21,625 nt of DNA from Myxococcaceae bacterium. GTDB taxonomy: Bacteria; Myxococcota; Myxococcia; Myxococcales; Myxococcaceae. The DNA is taken from the NCBI GenBank assembly GCA_018262385.1, contig JAGSPQ010000001.1, forward strand, positions 1-21,625, read 5' to 3'. The position numbers were made by a program, and so were the translations under genes. Shown here in pieces: positions 1-7,217 of this stretch; position 1 is the first letter of the stretch; every line of letters begins with the position of its first letter. Under the pieces are notes generated by a model. That model saw nothing but the letters and a program-made list of their open reading frames with translations, was not told the DNA's origin and ran no database searches.

Positions 1-276
1 CCGCGCGGCGATCTGATCGCCTTCACCGCCCGCGACGAGCGCAACGCCTTCGACCTGTTCACCGTCAACGTCGAGAGCGGCAAGGTGCAGCGAATGACCC
101 AGGACCAGGGGAACAACGAGGAGCCGACGTTCTCGCCCAACGGGCGGCTGATCATGTTCACCACCACCCGCAATGGCGGCGCCTCGCAGCTGTTCGTGAT
201 GACCGCCGACGGCAACAACCAGGTGCCGCTGCCGGCCGAGAAGGGCTCGTACTCGACGCCCGACTGGGGGCCGTGA
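1..276 (+). CDS. tolB: TolB-like beta-propeller protein, C-terminal part only
   Basis: This is the last 91 residues of a gene whose start lies left of the window; the frame is open from base 1. The visible part has two WD40-like (PD40) propeller blades: one around 'LIAFTARDERNAFDLFTVNV', and one with the signature NNEEPTFSPNGR followed by LIMFTTTRNGG and a final LFVMTADG strand. This spacing and the 'TPDWGP' end are those of the TolB C-terminus. In Gram-negative bacteria TolB is the periplasmic propeller of the Tol-Pal envelope system, which keeps the outer membrane attached during constriction. Other PD40 proteins share the repeat, so TolB is likely but not proven without the N-terminal domain. 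The stop is one base away from the stop of the converging fabH-like gene. Confidence 0.75.
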   Translation, partial: PRGDLIAFTARDERNAFDLFTVNVESGKVQRMTQDQGNNEEPTFSPNGRLIMFTTTRNGGASQLFVMTADGNNQVPLPAEKGSYSTPDWGP

Positions 277-277
277 C

Positions 278-1345
278 CTACTCGCGCATCAGCGCGGCGC
301 CCCAGTGGAACCCGGCGCCGAGGCCGACGAAGCAGATCAGGTTGCCCTTCTGGATGCGGCCGCTCTTCTTGCACTCGTCGTAGGCGATCGGGATCGTCGC
401 CGCGGTGGTGTTGCCGTACTTGTAGATGTTGTTGAAGATCCGGTCGTCCGGCAGCTTGAGCGCCTTCTGCACCGCCTCGCTGATTCGCTGGTTGGCCTGG
501 TGGGGGATGATCAGGTCGACGTCGTTGAGGGTCAGCCCCACCTTGGCGCAGACCTCGTGCACCGCCTCGGGCATCTTGGTGATCGCGGTCTTGAACACCG
601 TCTTGCCGTCCATCACCGGCACGTACCGGCCTTCCTTCGCGTGCGCCTCGCTGAAGTACGGGCGGTAGGCGAACCCTCCGGATGGCACGTAGAGGCTCTC
701 GACGTTCTTCCCGTCGGTGTGGAGCGCGAACCCCAGCACGCCGGTGTCCTTGTTCTCGCTCGGGCCCAGCACCACCGCGCCGGCCGCGTCGCCGAACAGC
801 ACCACCAGGTGGCGGAACTTGCTGTTCCAGTCGCGCTCTTCCTTGCTGATCTCGTCGTTGCTGCGGCCCATCACCACGTCCCAGGTCTTGGGCGAGAAGG
901 GCATGAAGCCGGAGTGGACCTCGGCGCCGATGAAGAGCAGCCGCTTGCTGGCCCCCGCGCGGATCAGCGCGTCGGACACCTGCAGCCCGTAGACGAAGCC
1001 GCTGCACTGCTGGCGAATGTCGAGCGCCGGCACGGTGCCCATCCCCAGCTTCGCCTGCACCTGGCTGCCGATGCCCGGGAAGTAATAGTCGGGGGTCATC
1101 GTGGCGACGACGATGTAGTCGATGTCCGCCGGGGTCAGCCCCGCGTCGTCGAGCGCCTTCTTCGCCGCTCCGACTGCCAGGTCGCTGGTGGCGGTGCCTT
1201 CCTTGACGAAGTACCGCTGCTGGATTCCCGAGCGCTCGCGGATCCACTCATCCGAGGTGTCGCAGACTTTGGCCATCGTGGCGTTGGGAACGAGCGTCTC
1301 GCCGATGACGAAGCCTGAACCGAGGATGCGCGCGTTTGAGCTCAA
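278..1345 (-). CDS. fabH: 3-oxoacyl-ACP synthase III (FabH-like ketosynthase)
   Basis: This is a 355-residue thiolase-fold condensing enzyme. FabH starts type II fatty acid synthesis by joining an acyl-CoA to malonyl-ACP in the cytoplasm. The full catalytic triad is visible: Cys114 in RQQCSGFVYG, His282 in IPHQANQRI and Asn312 in KYGNTTAATIP. The C-terminal GLGAGFHWGA motif is also present. The protein is longer than the usual 315-335 residues because of insertions around residues 147-178 (charged, ERDW-rich) and 224-245, so its acyl-chain preference may differ from E. coli FabH. The start is a TTG, preceded by AAAGGG with about 7 nt spacing; no in-frame ATG lies nearby. The gene stands alone, with no other fab genes beside it. 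It could instead serve secondary metabolism or long-chain or branched acyl priming, but the ketosynthase family itself is certain. Confidence 0.9.
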   Translation of the reverse strand: MSSNARILGSGFVIGETLVPNATMAKVCDTSDEWIRERSGIQQRYFVKEGTATSDLAVGAAKKALDDAGLTPADIDYIVVATMTPDYYFPGIGSQVQAKLGMGTVPALDIRQQCSGFVYGLQVSDALIRAGASKRLLFIGAEVHSGFMPFSPKTWDVVMGRSNDEISKEERDWNSKFRHLVVLFGDAAGAVVLGPSENKDTGVLGFALHTDGKNVESLYVPSGGFAYRPYFSEAHAKEGRYVPVMDGKTVFKTAITKMPEAVHEVCAKVGLTLNDVDLIIPHQANQRISEAVQKALKLPDDRIFNNIYKYGNTTAATIPIAYDECKKSGRIQKGNLICFVGLGAGFHWGAALMRE

Positions 1346-1463
1346 TGGAGTACCCTTTGATTTCCGAATCGGCGGGCGAGCACTAGATGATGGGAACCCG
1401 GGTTCGGCAAGCGTTGTCGTTCGACCGGGCGCGTCATCGCAGCGGCGCTCAGAGGGGACCTTG
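1346..1463. promoter_or_regulatory. Divergent intergenic region between fabH-like and membrane protein genes
   Basis: This 118-nt gap separates two diverging genes, so promoters in both directions must lie here or in the flanking coding ends. The minus-strand gene has AAAGGG just before its TTG start, and the plus-strand gene has AGAGGGG at 1451-1457 before its start. A perfect 12-bp palindrome, GAACCCGGGTTC, lies at 1394-1405, roughly in the middle. I could not pick out convincing -35/-10 hexamers. Confidence 0.5.
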
Positions 1464-2012
1464 ATGACAGTCGATGAGTTCTTTTTCCTCGTCTACGCGT
1501 GGTGCGAAGTCCACGCGGTCGAAGTGTTCGCCGCGGCGATCGCGCTGCCGATTCTCGGAACGGTCGCGGCGATGATCGGCCGGGGCGGCAAGACCGACGC
1601 CGACGGCCGCTTGATCGCCAGCGCGGTGATGGCGATCGCGCTCGGAGCGGTGGTGCTCGAGGTGCTCGGGGTGGGGATCGCCCTCGGCCTGAAGAACCTG
1701 ACCCTGCTGGACGCGAACCTGCTGCTGCTGCTGGCGCCGCTGGTCTGCCTGGTGGGGTGCGTGGCGGGGATCCGCCGGGTCTTCCCGCTCAACGAGCTGG
1801 GCTCGGTGAAGAGCGCCTTCGACGTCTCGGCGTTCGTGATCGCCTGCCTGGCGATGATGTGGATCTTCTCGAAGTTCCGCGGCTGGAGCCTGATCTTCTT
1901 CGGCTCGTTCGGCCAGCTGATCGTGGTCGGGCTGTTCGCGGCGGTGCTGCTGTGGCGCCTCTACAAGCGCGCTTTCGGCGGGCTCAACCACGCGGGCCGC
2001 ACGACGGCCTGA
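1464..2012 (+). CDS. Small integral membrane protein of unknown function
   Basis: I do not recognise a family. The product is 182 residues and almost wholly membrane embedded. About five hydrophobic segments can be seen, near residues 20-38, 51-74, 84-104, 116-135 and 140-165. The loops between them are short, with a basic/acidic one (GRGGKTDADGR) between the first two helices. No catalytic motif or metal ligand cluster is visible. I chose the ATG at 1464 because AGAGGGG lies about 6-12 nt upstream; a TTG directly before it (1461) is a possible alternative. The reading frame stays open a further 340 nt upstream, but that part lies antisense to the fabH-like gene and is not credible coding. 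It is the first gene of a plus-strand run, and the GNAT gene begins 3 nt after its stop. Confidence 0.8.
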   Translation: MTVDEFFFLVYAWCEVHAVEVFAAAIALPILGTVAAMIGRGGKTDADGRLIASAVMAIALGAVVLEVLGVGIALGLKNLTLLDANLLLLLAPLVCLVGCVAGIRRVFPLNELGSVKSAFDVSAFVIACLAMMWIFSKFRGWSLIFFGSFGQLIVVGLFAAVLLWRLYKRAFGGLNHAGRTTA

Positions 2013-2015
2013 GAG

Positions 2016-2486
2016 GTGCACTGCCTGGGCCGTATGGCCGGCAGGCGTGTCCTCACATCCACGCGGGTGCTCAAGGCAGTCACCCGTTCGGCACAGCCCG
2101 AGGATCTGCACGAGGTGGTGCGGCTGCTCGGTGCCCTGGGGGCAGGTGCATCGGAGGAGCAGGTCGCGCAATTCCTTCGCCTCGGAGGCGAAGTGCTGGT
2201 CGCGACCGTGCTGGGGCAGGTCTCGGGGATCGCGGTGCTCGAGTGGCTCCACCCGCAGCAGAGCGCGCGCGCCGAGGCCTGGCTCACCGCGCTGGTGACC
2301 GACGCTCCCGCCCGGCATCGCGGAATCGCCCGCGCCCTGCTCGAAGAGGCCGCCCGGCGGGCGCGGCAGGCGGGAGGCGACCGCTTGCGGCTGGGGTGTC
2401 CGCTCGAGCGGGACGATCTGCGAGCGTTCCTGGCTGCCGCCGGGTTCGAGCCGCGGCTGCTGGTCTTCGAACGCCCCACCGTCTGA
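2016..2486 (+). CDS. GNAT-family N-acetyltransferase
   Basis: This is a 156-residue (or shorter) acetyl-CoA dependent acetyltransferase. The GNAT fold is indicated by the N-terminal SAQPEDLHEVVRLL helix and a central beta-strand pair (GEVLVATVLGQVSGIAVLEW). The motif-A loop RHRGIARALLEEA follows, with the Q/R-x-x-G-x-A/G pyrophosphate-binding signature. The typical tail AFLAAAGFEPRLLVFER closes the protein. The substrate cannot be told from sequence. The start is uncertain: GTG at 2016, ATG at 2034 and GTG at 2067 are all in frame and none has a good ribosome binding site. The domain itself begins at about 2070, which favours the last. It lies 3 nt after the membrane protein gene and 29 nt before the aminotransferase gene, so co-transcription is likely. 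Confidence 0.85.
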   Translation: MHCLGRMAGRRVLTSTRVLKAVTRSAQPEDLHEVVRLLGALGAGASEEQVAQFLRLGGEVLVATVLGQVSGIAVLEWLHPQQSARAEAWLTALVTDAPARHRGIARALLEEAARRARQAGGDRLRLGCPLERDDLRAFLAAAGFEPRLLVFERPTV

Positions 2487-2515
2487 AGGCGGGGTGCACT
2501 ACCCTTGCAGCGCCG

Positions 2516-3706
2516 ATGTGGACGCTCGACCCCGCGATCACCTTCTTGAACCACGGGAGCTTCGGCGCCTGCCCGACCGCGGTCCTCGAAGAGCAGAGCC
2601 GGTGGAGAGCGCGGCTGGAGGCCGAGCCGGTGCGCTTCTTCATGCGCGAGCTCGAGCCGGCGATGGACGCGGTGCGGACCCGGCTGGGGGCGTTCGTCGG
2701 CTGCGACCCCGAGGAGCTGGTCTGGGTCAGCAACGCGACCACCGGGGTGAACACCGTGCTGCGATCGCTGCGGCTGAAGCCCGGCGACGAGCTGCTCACC
2801 ACCGACCACGGGTACAACGCCTGCACCAATGCGCTGGCCTTCGCCGCCGACCAGGCCCAGGCGAAGGTGGTGGTCGCCGCCGTCCCCTTCCCGCTCGCGT
2901 CCGCCGACGAGGTGACCCGGGCGGTGCTCGGCGCCGTCACCCCGCACACCCGCTTCGCGCTGATCGATCACATCACCTCTCCGACCGGGCTGATCTTCCC
3001 GGTCGAGGCGCTGACCAGGGGGCTGCAGGCGCGGGGCGTCGAGGTGATGATCGACGGCGCGCACGGCCCGGGGATGGTGCCACTCGACCTGCGCGCGCTC
3101 GGCGCCGATTGGTACACCGGCAACCTCCACAAGTGGGTCTGCGCGCCGAAGGGAGCCGGCTTCCTCCACGTGCCCCGCGCCCGACAGGCCGCGCTCCGCC
3201 CGCTGGTGATCAGCCACGGCGCGAACGCGACCCGCACCGATCGCTCGCGCTTCCGGGTCGAGTTCGACTGGACGGGCACGGCGGATCCCACCCCCTGGCT
3301 GAGCGTGCCCCAGGCGCTCGCCACGCTCGAGCAGTGCGAGCCAGGCGGCTGGCCGGAGGTGATGGAGAAGAACCGGGCCCTCGCGCTCGAGGCCCGCGCG
3401 CTGCTCGCCCGGTCGCTGGGGGTGAAGGTGCCCGCGCCGGAAGAGATGATCGGCGCGCTCGCCGCGCTGCCGCTGCCCGGCCGGGAAGCTGGCCCCGGCG
3501 CGCTGCCCGGCTCGGGGGGGCTCGATCCGCTCCAGAACCGGCTCTTCGAGGAGCATCAGATCGAGGTCCCGGTCTTCGCCTGGCCCGGCGGGGGGCAGCG
3601 GCTGATCCGGGTCGCGGCGCAGCGCTACAACCGGCGGGCGGACTACGAGCGGCTGGCCCGCGCGCTGGGCAAAGAAGCTCCGGGCAGCGCATCGAATCAG
3701 GGCTAG
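2516..3706 (+). CDS. Class V aminotransferase-like PLP enzyme (isopenicillin-N epimerase type)
   Basis: This is a 396-residue fold-type I pyridoxal-phosphate enzyme. It opens with ITFLNHGSFGACP, the start typical of the isopenicillin-N epimerase / cysteine desulfurase-like group. The cofactor site is complete: NATTGVN at 73-79 (phosphate cradle), the VMIDGAHGPG motif with Asp180 (pyridine N partner) and His183, and the Schiff-base Lys206 in NLHKWVCAPKG. The C-terminal small domain ends with a substrate-carboxylate type motif (LIRVAAQRYNRRADYERLARAL). Homologues carry out epimerisation, desulfuration or transamination of amino acids. The true substrate is not evident, and no beta-lactam or Fe-S genes lie nearby. 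The ATG at 2516 starts exactly where the family starts, although no clear Shine-Dalgarno sequence precedes it. Confidence 0.88.
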   Translation: MWTLDPAITFLNHGSFGACPTAVLEEQSRWRARLEAEPVRFFMRELEPAMDAVRTRLGAFVGCDPEELVWVSNATTGVNTVLRSLRLKPGDELLTTDHGYNACTNALAFAADQAQAKVVVAAVPFPLASADEVTRAVLGAVTPHTRFALIDHITSPTGLIFPVEALTRGLQARGVEVMIDGAHGPGMVPLDLRALGADWYTGNLHKWVCAPKGAGFLHVPRARQAALRPLVISHGANATRTDRSRFRVEFDWTGTADPTPWLSVPQALATLEQCEPGGWPEVMEKNRALALEARALLARSLGVKVPAPEEMIGALAALPLPGREAGPGALPGSGGLDPLQNRLFEEHQIEVPVFAWPGGGQRLIRVAAQRYNRRADYERLARALGKEAPGSASNQG

Positions 3707-3715
3707 GTTTCCCCC

Positions 3716-4636
3716 GTGCCGCGGTTCGCTTCGATCGACATCGGAACCAACTCCGTCCTGCTGCTGGTGGCCGAGCGCGGCGCCGACGGGCGCTTTGCGG
3801 CGGTGCTCGAGCGCGCCGAGATCACCCGGCTGGGCCGCGGAGTCGACCAGTCGAAGACCCTGGCGCCCGACGCGATCGAGACCACGCTGCAGGTGCTCGA
3901 GCGCTACGCCACCGAGGCCCGCGGGCTGGGCGCGCAGGCAATCGCTGCCACCGCGACCAGCGCCGCCCGCGACGCCTCCAACGGCGCCGAGTTCCTGCGC
4001 GCGGTCGCCGAGCGCACCGGGGTGAAGGTCGAGATCATCACCGGCGAAGAAGAGGCGCGGTTGTCGTTCGCTTCGGCGTGGGCCGACTTCGGCGGCGCCG
4101 GCCCGCTGGTGGTGCTCGACATCGGCGGCGGCAGCACCGAGTTCATCTATGGCGACGGCGCCGGAGAGGTGACCTTCCGCCGCAGCTTCGACATCGGCTC
4201 GGTTCGGCTGACCGAGCGCTGGATCCGCTCGGACCCGCCCAGTGCCGCCGAGCGCGCGACGATCACCACCCACCTCGATCAGACCTTCGCCCAGCTGCCC
4301 GCTCCGCCGGTGGGCGCGCACCTCGTCGGGGTGGCCGGCACCGTCACCACGATCTGCGCGGTGGCGCGGGCGATCGATCCCTACGACGCGGCGAAGGTGC
4401 ACGGCGCCCGGCTGCCGGCGACCGAGATCTCGGCCACCCTCGAGCGGCTGTGCGCGCTGCCCCTGGCCGAGCGCCGCACCCTGCCCGGCCTGCAGCCCAA
4501 GCGGGCCGACGTGATTCCCGCCGGAGCGATGATCCTCGAGGCCGCCGCCCGGCGCCTCTCGGCCAACGAGGTGCGGGTCAGCGATCGCGGACTTCGCTGG
4601 GGCCTGCTGGTCGACCGCTTCGGGCGGCTCGGGTGA
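3716..4636 (+). CDS. ppx: Ppx/GppA-type exopolyphosphatase / guanosine pentaphosphatase
   Basis: This is a 306-residue member of the ASKHA (actin/Hsp70-like) fold that hydrolyses terminal phosphates from polyphosphate or pppGpp in the cytoplasm. The phosphate-1 loop is DIGTNS at 8-13. The catalytic acidic stretch ITGEEEARLSF lies near 108-118, and the phosphate-2 loop LDIGGGSTEF near 134-143. A VAGTVTT adenosine-type loop and the late motif VSDRGLRWGLL follow. The protein ends there, so it is the short two-domain form without the C-terminal HD-like domain of E. coli Ppx (513 aa). Sequence alone does not separate Ppx from GppA. The start is GTG at 3716, 9 nt after the aminotransferase stop. 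The stop overlaps the start of the transporter gene by 4 nt (GTGA), a sign of coupled translation. Confidence 0.9.
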   Translation: MPRFASIDIGTNSVLLLVAERGADGRFAAVLERAEITRLGRGVDQSKTLAPDAIETTLQVLERYATEARGLGAQAIAATATSAARDASNGAEFLRAVAERTGVKVEIITGEEEARLSFASAWADFGGAGPLVVLDIGGGSTEFIYGDGAGEVTFRRSFDIGSVRLTERWIRSDPPSAAERATITTHLDQTFAQLPAPPVGAHLVGVAGTVTTICAVARAIDPYDAAKVHGARLPATEISATLERLCALPLAERRTLPGLQPKRADVIPAGAMILEAAARRLSANEVRVSDRGLRWGLLVDRFGRLG

Positions 4637-5898
4637 CCCTCCCCGGCTTCGCCAAGGGGCAGGCCTATTTCGGCCTGGGCGTCCTCTCGATCATCAACCT
4701 CCTCAACTACCTCGATCGGTACATCCTCGCCGGGGTGATGGAGAAGGTGCAGAAGCAGTTCGGCCTCACCGACACCGAGGGCGGCACGCTCGCGACGACC
4801 TTCATGCTCGTCTACATGTGCGCCTCTCCGCTGGGCGGCTACCTGGGCGATCGGATGCCGCGCAGGTGGCTGATCTCGGGTGCGGTGCTGCTGTGGAGCC
4901 TGGCGACGATCGGCTCGGGCCTGGCGACCAGCTTCGTGATGCTGGTGGTGATGCGCGGCCTGACCGGCATCGGGGAAGCGGGCTACGGGACGGTGGCGCC
5001 GTCGTTCATCAGCGATCTGTTCCGCAAGGAGCTGCGCTCGCGGATGTTGGCGATCTTCTACACCGCGATGCCGCTGGGGGCGGCGGCGGGGTTCATCATC
5101 GGCGGCTGGGTCGGAGAGCGGTTCTCCTGGCAGGCGGCGTTCTTCGTCGGCGGCGCGCCGGGCATCGTGCTGGCGATCGCCTCGCTCTTCCTGCCCCAGC
5201 CGGCGCGCGGGGGGATGGACGAGGGGCCGACGATCGCTCCGGTGTCCTTCGGGCCGGGCTTCAAGGCGCTGCTGGGGAACACCCGGTTCTGGTTCACCAC
5301 CGCCGGGCTGACGCTGATGACCTTCGGCGTCGGCGGGCTGTCGAACTGGATGCCGAAGTTCCTCTCGTCCGAGCGCGGCTTCACCGGGGGGGAGGCGGGC
5401 TTCTACCTCGGCGCCACCACCGTGGTCGGCGGGCTGCTGGGGACGATCGCCGGCGGCTTCCTCGGTGACCGGTGGGATCGCCAGCGCGCCGGAGGGGGGG
5501 TGAAGCTCTCGGCGATCGGGCTGGTGATCGCCGCGCCGCTGATGTTCCTCTGCGTGCTGATCGACGGGCGGCTCGCCCTCGCCCTCGGGCTGTTCGCGGC
5601 GCAGTTCTTCATCTTCCTCAACAACGGCCCGCTGAACGCGGCGATCGTCAACTCGGTGCCGCCGCACCTGCGCGCCTTCGCATTCGGGATCTCGACCCTC
5701 ACCCTCCACCTGCTCGGCGACGCCGCCTCACCGATCGTGATCGGGTGGATCAGCGATCACTCCAGCCTCGGCACCGCGATCATGATCAACGCCCTGCCGG
5801 TGCTGTGCGGCGGCTTGATCCTGTTCGCCGGCCTCAGGCACTTCGCACATCCGGCGGGGGCAGCGAATCCCCCACCACCCGCGGCCGCAGCTCCGTGA
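4633..5898 (+). CDS. MFS transporter of the Spinster (Spns) type
   Basis: This is a 421-residue inner-membrane major facilitator protein with about twelve hydrophobic helices in two halves. Spinster-like features are helix 1 with NLLNYLDRYILAGV (Asp28, Arg29) and the loop 2-3 motif GGYLGDRMPRR (69-78). Helix 4 carries MRGLTGIGEAGYG with Arg108 and Glu115, and a second-half copy of the loop motif reads GGFLGDRWDRQ. Spns relatives export lysolipids or sphingosine phosphate in eukaryotes; bacterial substrates are largely unknown, so none is assigned. The GTG start at 4633 overlaps the ppx stop by 4 nt. The cytoplasmic tail is Ala/Pro-rich (AGAANPPPPAAAAP). The last 65 bp also encode, on the other strand, the C-terminus of the acyltransferase. 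Confidence 0.88.
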   Translation: MTLPGFAKGQAYFGLGVLSIINLLNYLDRYILAGVMEKVQKQFGLTDTEGGTLATTFMLVYMCASPLGGYLGDRMPRRWLISGAVLLWSLATIGSGLATSFVMLVVMRGLTGIGEAGYGTVAPSFISDLFRKELRSRMLAIFYTAMPLGAAAGFIIGGWVGERFSWQAAFFVGGAPGIVLAIASLFLPQPARGGMDEGPTIAPVSFGPGFKALLGNTRFWFTTAGLTLMTFGVGGLSNWMPKFLSSERGFTGGEAGFYLGATTVVGGLLGTIAGGFLGDRWDRQRAGGGVKLSAIGLVIAAPLMFLCVLIDGRLALALGLFAAQFFIFLNNGPLNAAIVNSVPPHLRAFAFGISTLTLHLLGDAASPIVIGWISDHSSLGTAIMINALPVLCGGLILFAGLRHFAHPAGAANPPPPAAAAP

Positions 5899-7180
5899 CC
5901 GTCTTCTCGATCTGGGCGGCCAGCGCCTCGCCGTCCACCAACAGCCGCGCCTTGAGCCGGGACCGGCTGCCGAGGACGAAGAAGGTGACCACGTCGGCGA
6001 TCGCGGCGCGCCGCCGCTCGAGGAAGTACCGGGTGAAGAAGGCCAGCGGCAGCGCCCCGGCCAGCGCGATCCCGGCGCCAATCGGACCCCACGCCCGCCA
6101 GGCGAGGTACGCCAGCAGCGTCTGCCACAGCGGAGTGAGGATCAGCGCCGAGATGAACTTGAAGGTCGCGATCCGGTCTCTGGGCAGCGGGAGCAGGCGG
6201 GCGGCGTAGCGCACGGTGAGGAACGGGATCGCGAACAGCACGCACCCGATCGCGAACAGCGGAAAGCCGAACAACAGGCTGGACAGGTTGCGCAGCACGA
6301 AGCGGGCGACCTCGGGCCGGCGGTACTGCATCGACAGGTCCTTCGGATCCGCGTTCACCATCTCCAGCCGCGCCCGGAAGCTCACCACCTCGTCCCGCAG
6401 CAATTCGAAGCGCTCGGGCTGCTCTTTGCGCAGCAGCTCGACCCCTTTGGCGAACCGGCGCAGCCGCTCGGGATCGCGCGTCTTCTCGCCCACCCGCAGC
6501 GAGTAGAGCTGCTCGCCGGTCTCGATCAGCTTCAGGTCTTCCCACTGCTCGAGGTTGAGGGTGACCGCCTTCAGCCCGTCGGCGACCTGGCCGGTGAGCG
6601 CCCGCACCCACTCGGCCTCCTGCTCGCCGGCGAGGTCCGCGGGCACCACCAGCTCAATCGGCGCGCCGACCTCGATCTGCACCTTGCTGCGGAAGCGGTG
6701 CTTCTGCGCGTAGGTCAGCCCGATCGGGACGATCCGAACCGGGGCTCCGCCGCGCGCGGCCCTGAGCGCGATCCGCGCGCAGCCGGTCTTGATCTCCGAC
6801 AGCTGCGGATCCGAGTGCGACTTCCCTTCGGGGAAGATGGTGATCGCCTTGCCGGCGATCAGCGCGCTCGCCGCCGCCTCGAGGGTGCCCTCGTTCTTCG
6901 CCATCTGCCCCGGGTGATCCTGCTTGCGGTACACCGGCAGCGCGCCCAGCCCGCGGAGCACCGCGCCGAACAGCGGCATCCGGAACAGCGGTTCCTTGGC
7001 GAGGAAGGTCACCTGCCGATCGGTCGCGGCGAAGACCAGCGCGGGGTCCAGCAGGCTGTTGGGGTGGTTTCCCACGTAGAGCACCGGCCCGCCCAGGTCC
7101 TCGGTCTTTCGCGTCACCTGCAGGATGTAGAAGAGCCGCAGGGCGAAGCCGATCACCGCTCTGACGAGTCGATAGAACAC
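5834..7180 (-). CDS. PlsC-type lysophospholipid / glycerol-phosphate acyltransferase with C-terminal membrane region
   Basis: This is a 448-residue membrane protein with an N-terminal PlsC (LPLAT) domain. Such enzymes transfer a fatty acyl chain to a lysophosphatidate-like acceptor in phospholipid synthesis. The catalytic motif reads GNHPNSLLDP at 37-46, with His39 and Asp45 five residues apart. This HX5D form occurs in a subfamily with 'NHPNxLxDP', in place of the classical HX4D. The acceptor motif FPEG lies at 116-119, and KTGCARIA follows at 131-138. After the domain comes a charged helical stretch (185-280), then hydrophobic helices near 297-325 and 343-387. The start is GTG at 7180, 37 nt after the Omp85 stop, so it is probably the last gene of the tamB-Omp85 operon. 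The 3' end overlaps the convergent MFS gene by 65 bp. The exact acyl acceptor is not known. Confidence 0.88.
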   Translation of the reverse strand: MFYRLVRAVIGFALRLFYILQVTRKTEDLGGPVLYVGNHPNSLLDPALVFAATDRQVTFLAKEPLFRMPLFGAVLRGLGALPVYRKQDHPGQMAKNEGTLEAAASALIAGKAITIFPEGKSHSDPQLSEIKTGCARIALRAARGGAPVRIVPIGLTYAQKHRFRSKVQIEVGAPIELVVPADLAGEQEAEWVRALTGQVADGLKAVTLNLEQWEDLKLIETGEQLYSLRVGEKTRDPERLRRFAKGVELLRKEQPERFELLRDEVVSFRARLEMVNADPKDLSMQYRRPEVARFVLRNLSSLLFGFPLFAIGCVLFAIPFLTVRYAARLLPLPRDRIATFKFISALILTPLWQTLLAYLAWRAWGPIGAGIALAGALPLAFFTRYFLERRRAAIADVVTFFVLGSRSRLKARLLVDGEALAAQIEKTVTELRPRVVGDSLPPPDVRSA

Positions 7181-7217
7181 GGCCGCCAGAGTACCGCCTC
7201 CCAGGCCCGGGCCGCGT

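Noticed and set aside
305..1318. A 337-codon plus-strand open frame opposite the fabH-like gene
   Set aside because: It is antisense to a gene with a full catalytic triad; its composition (Val, Arg, His, Asp) is typical of a shadow frame.
1122..1463. A longer version of the small membrane protein starting inside the fabH-like gene
   Set aside because: The extra 114 residues are polar and antisense to fabH; the start at 1464 has its own ribosome binding site.
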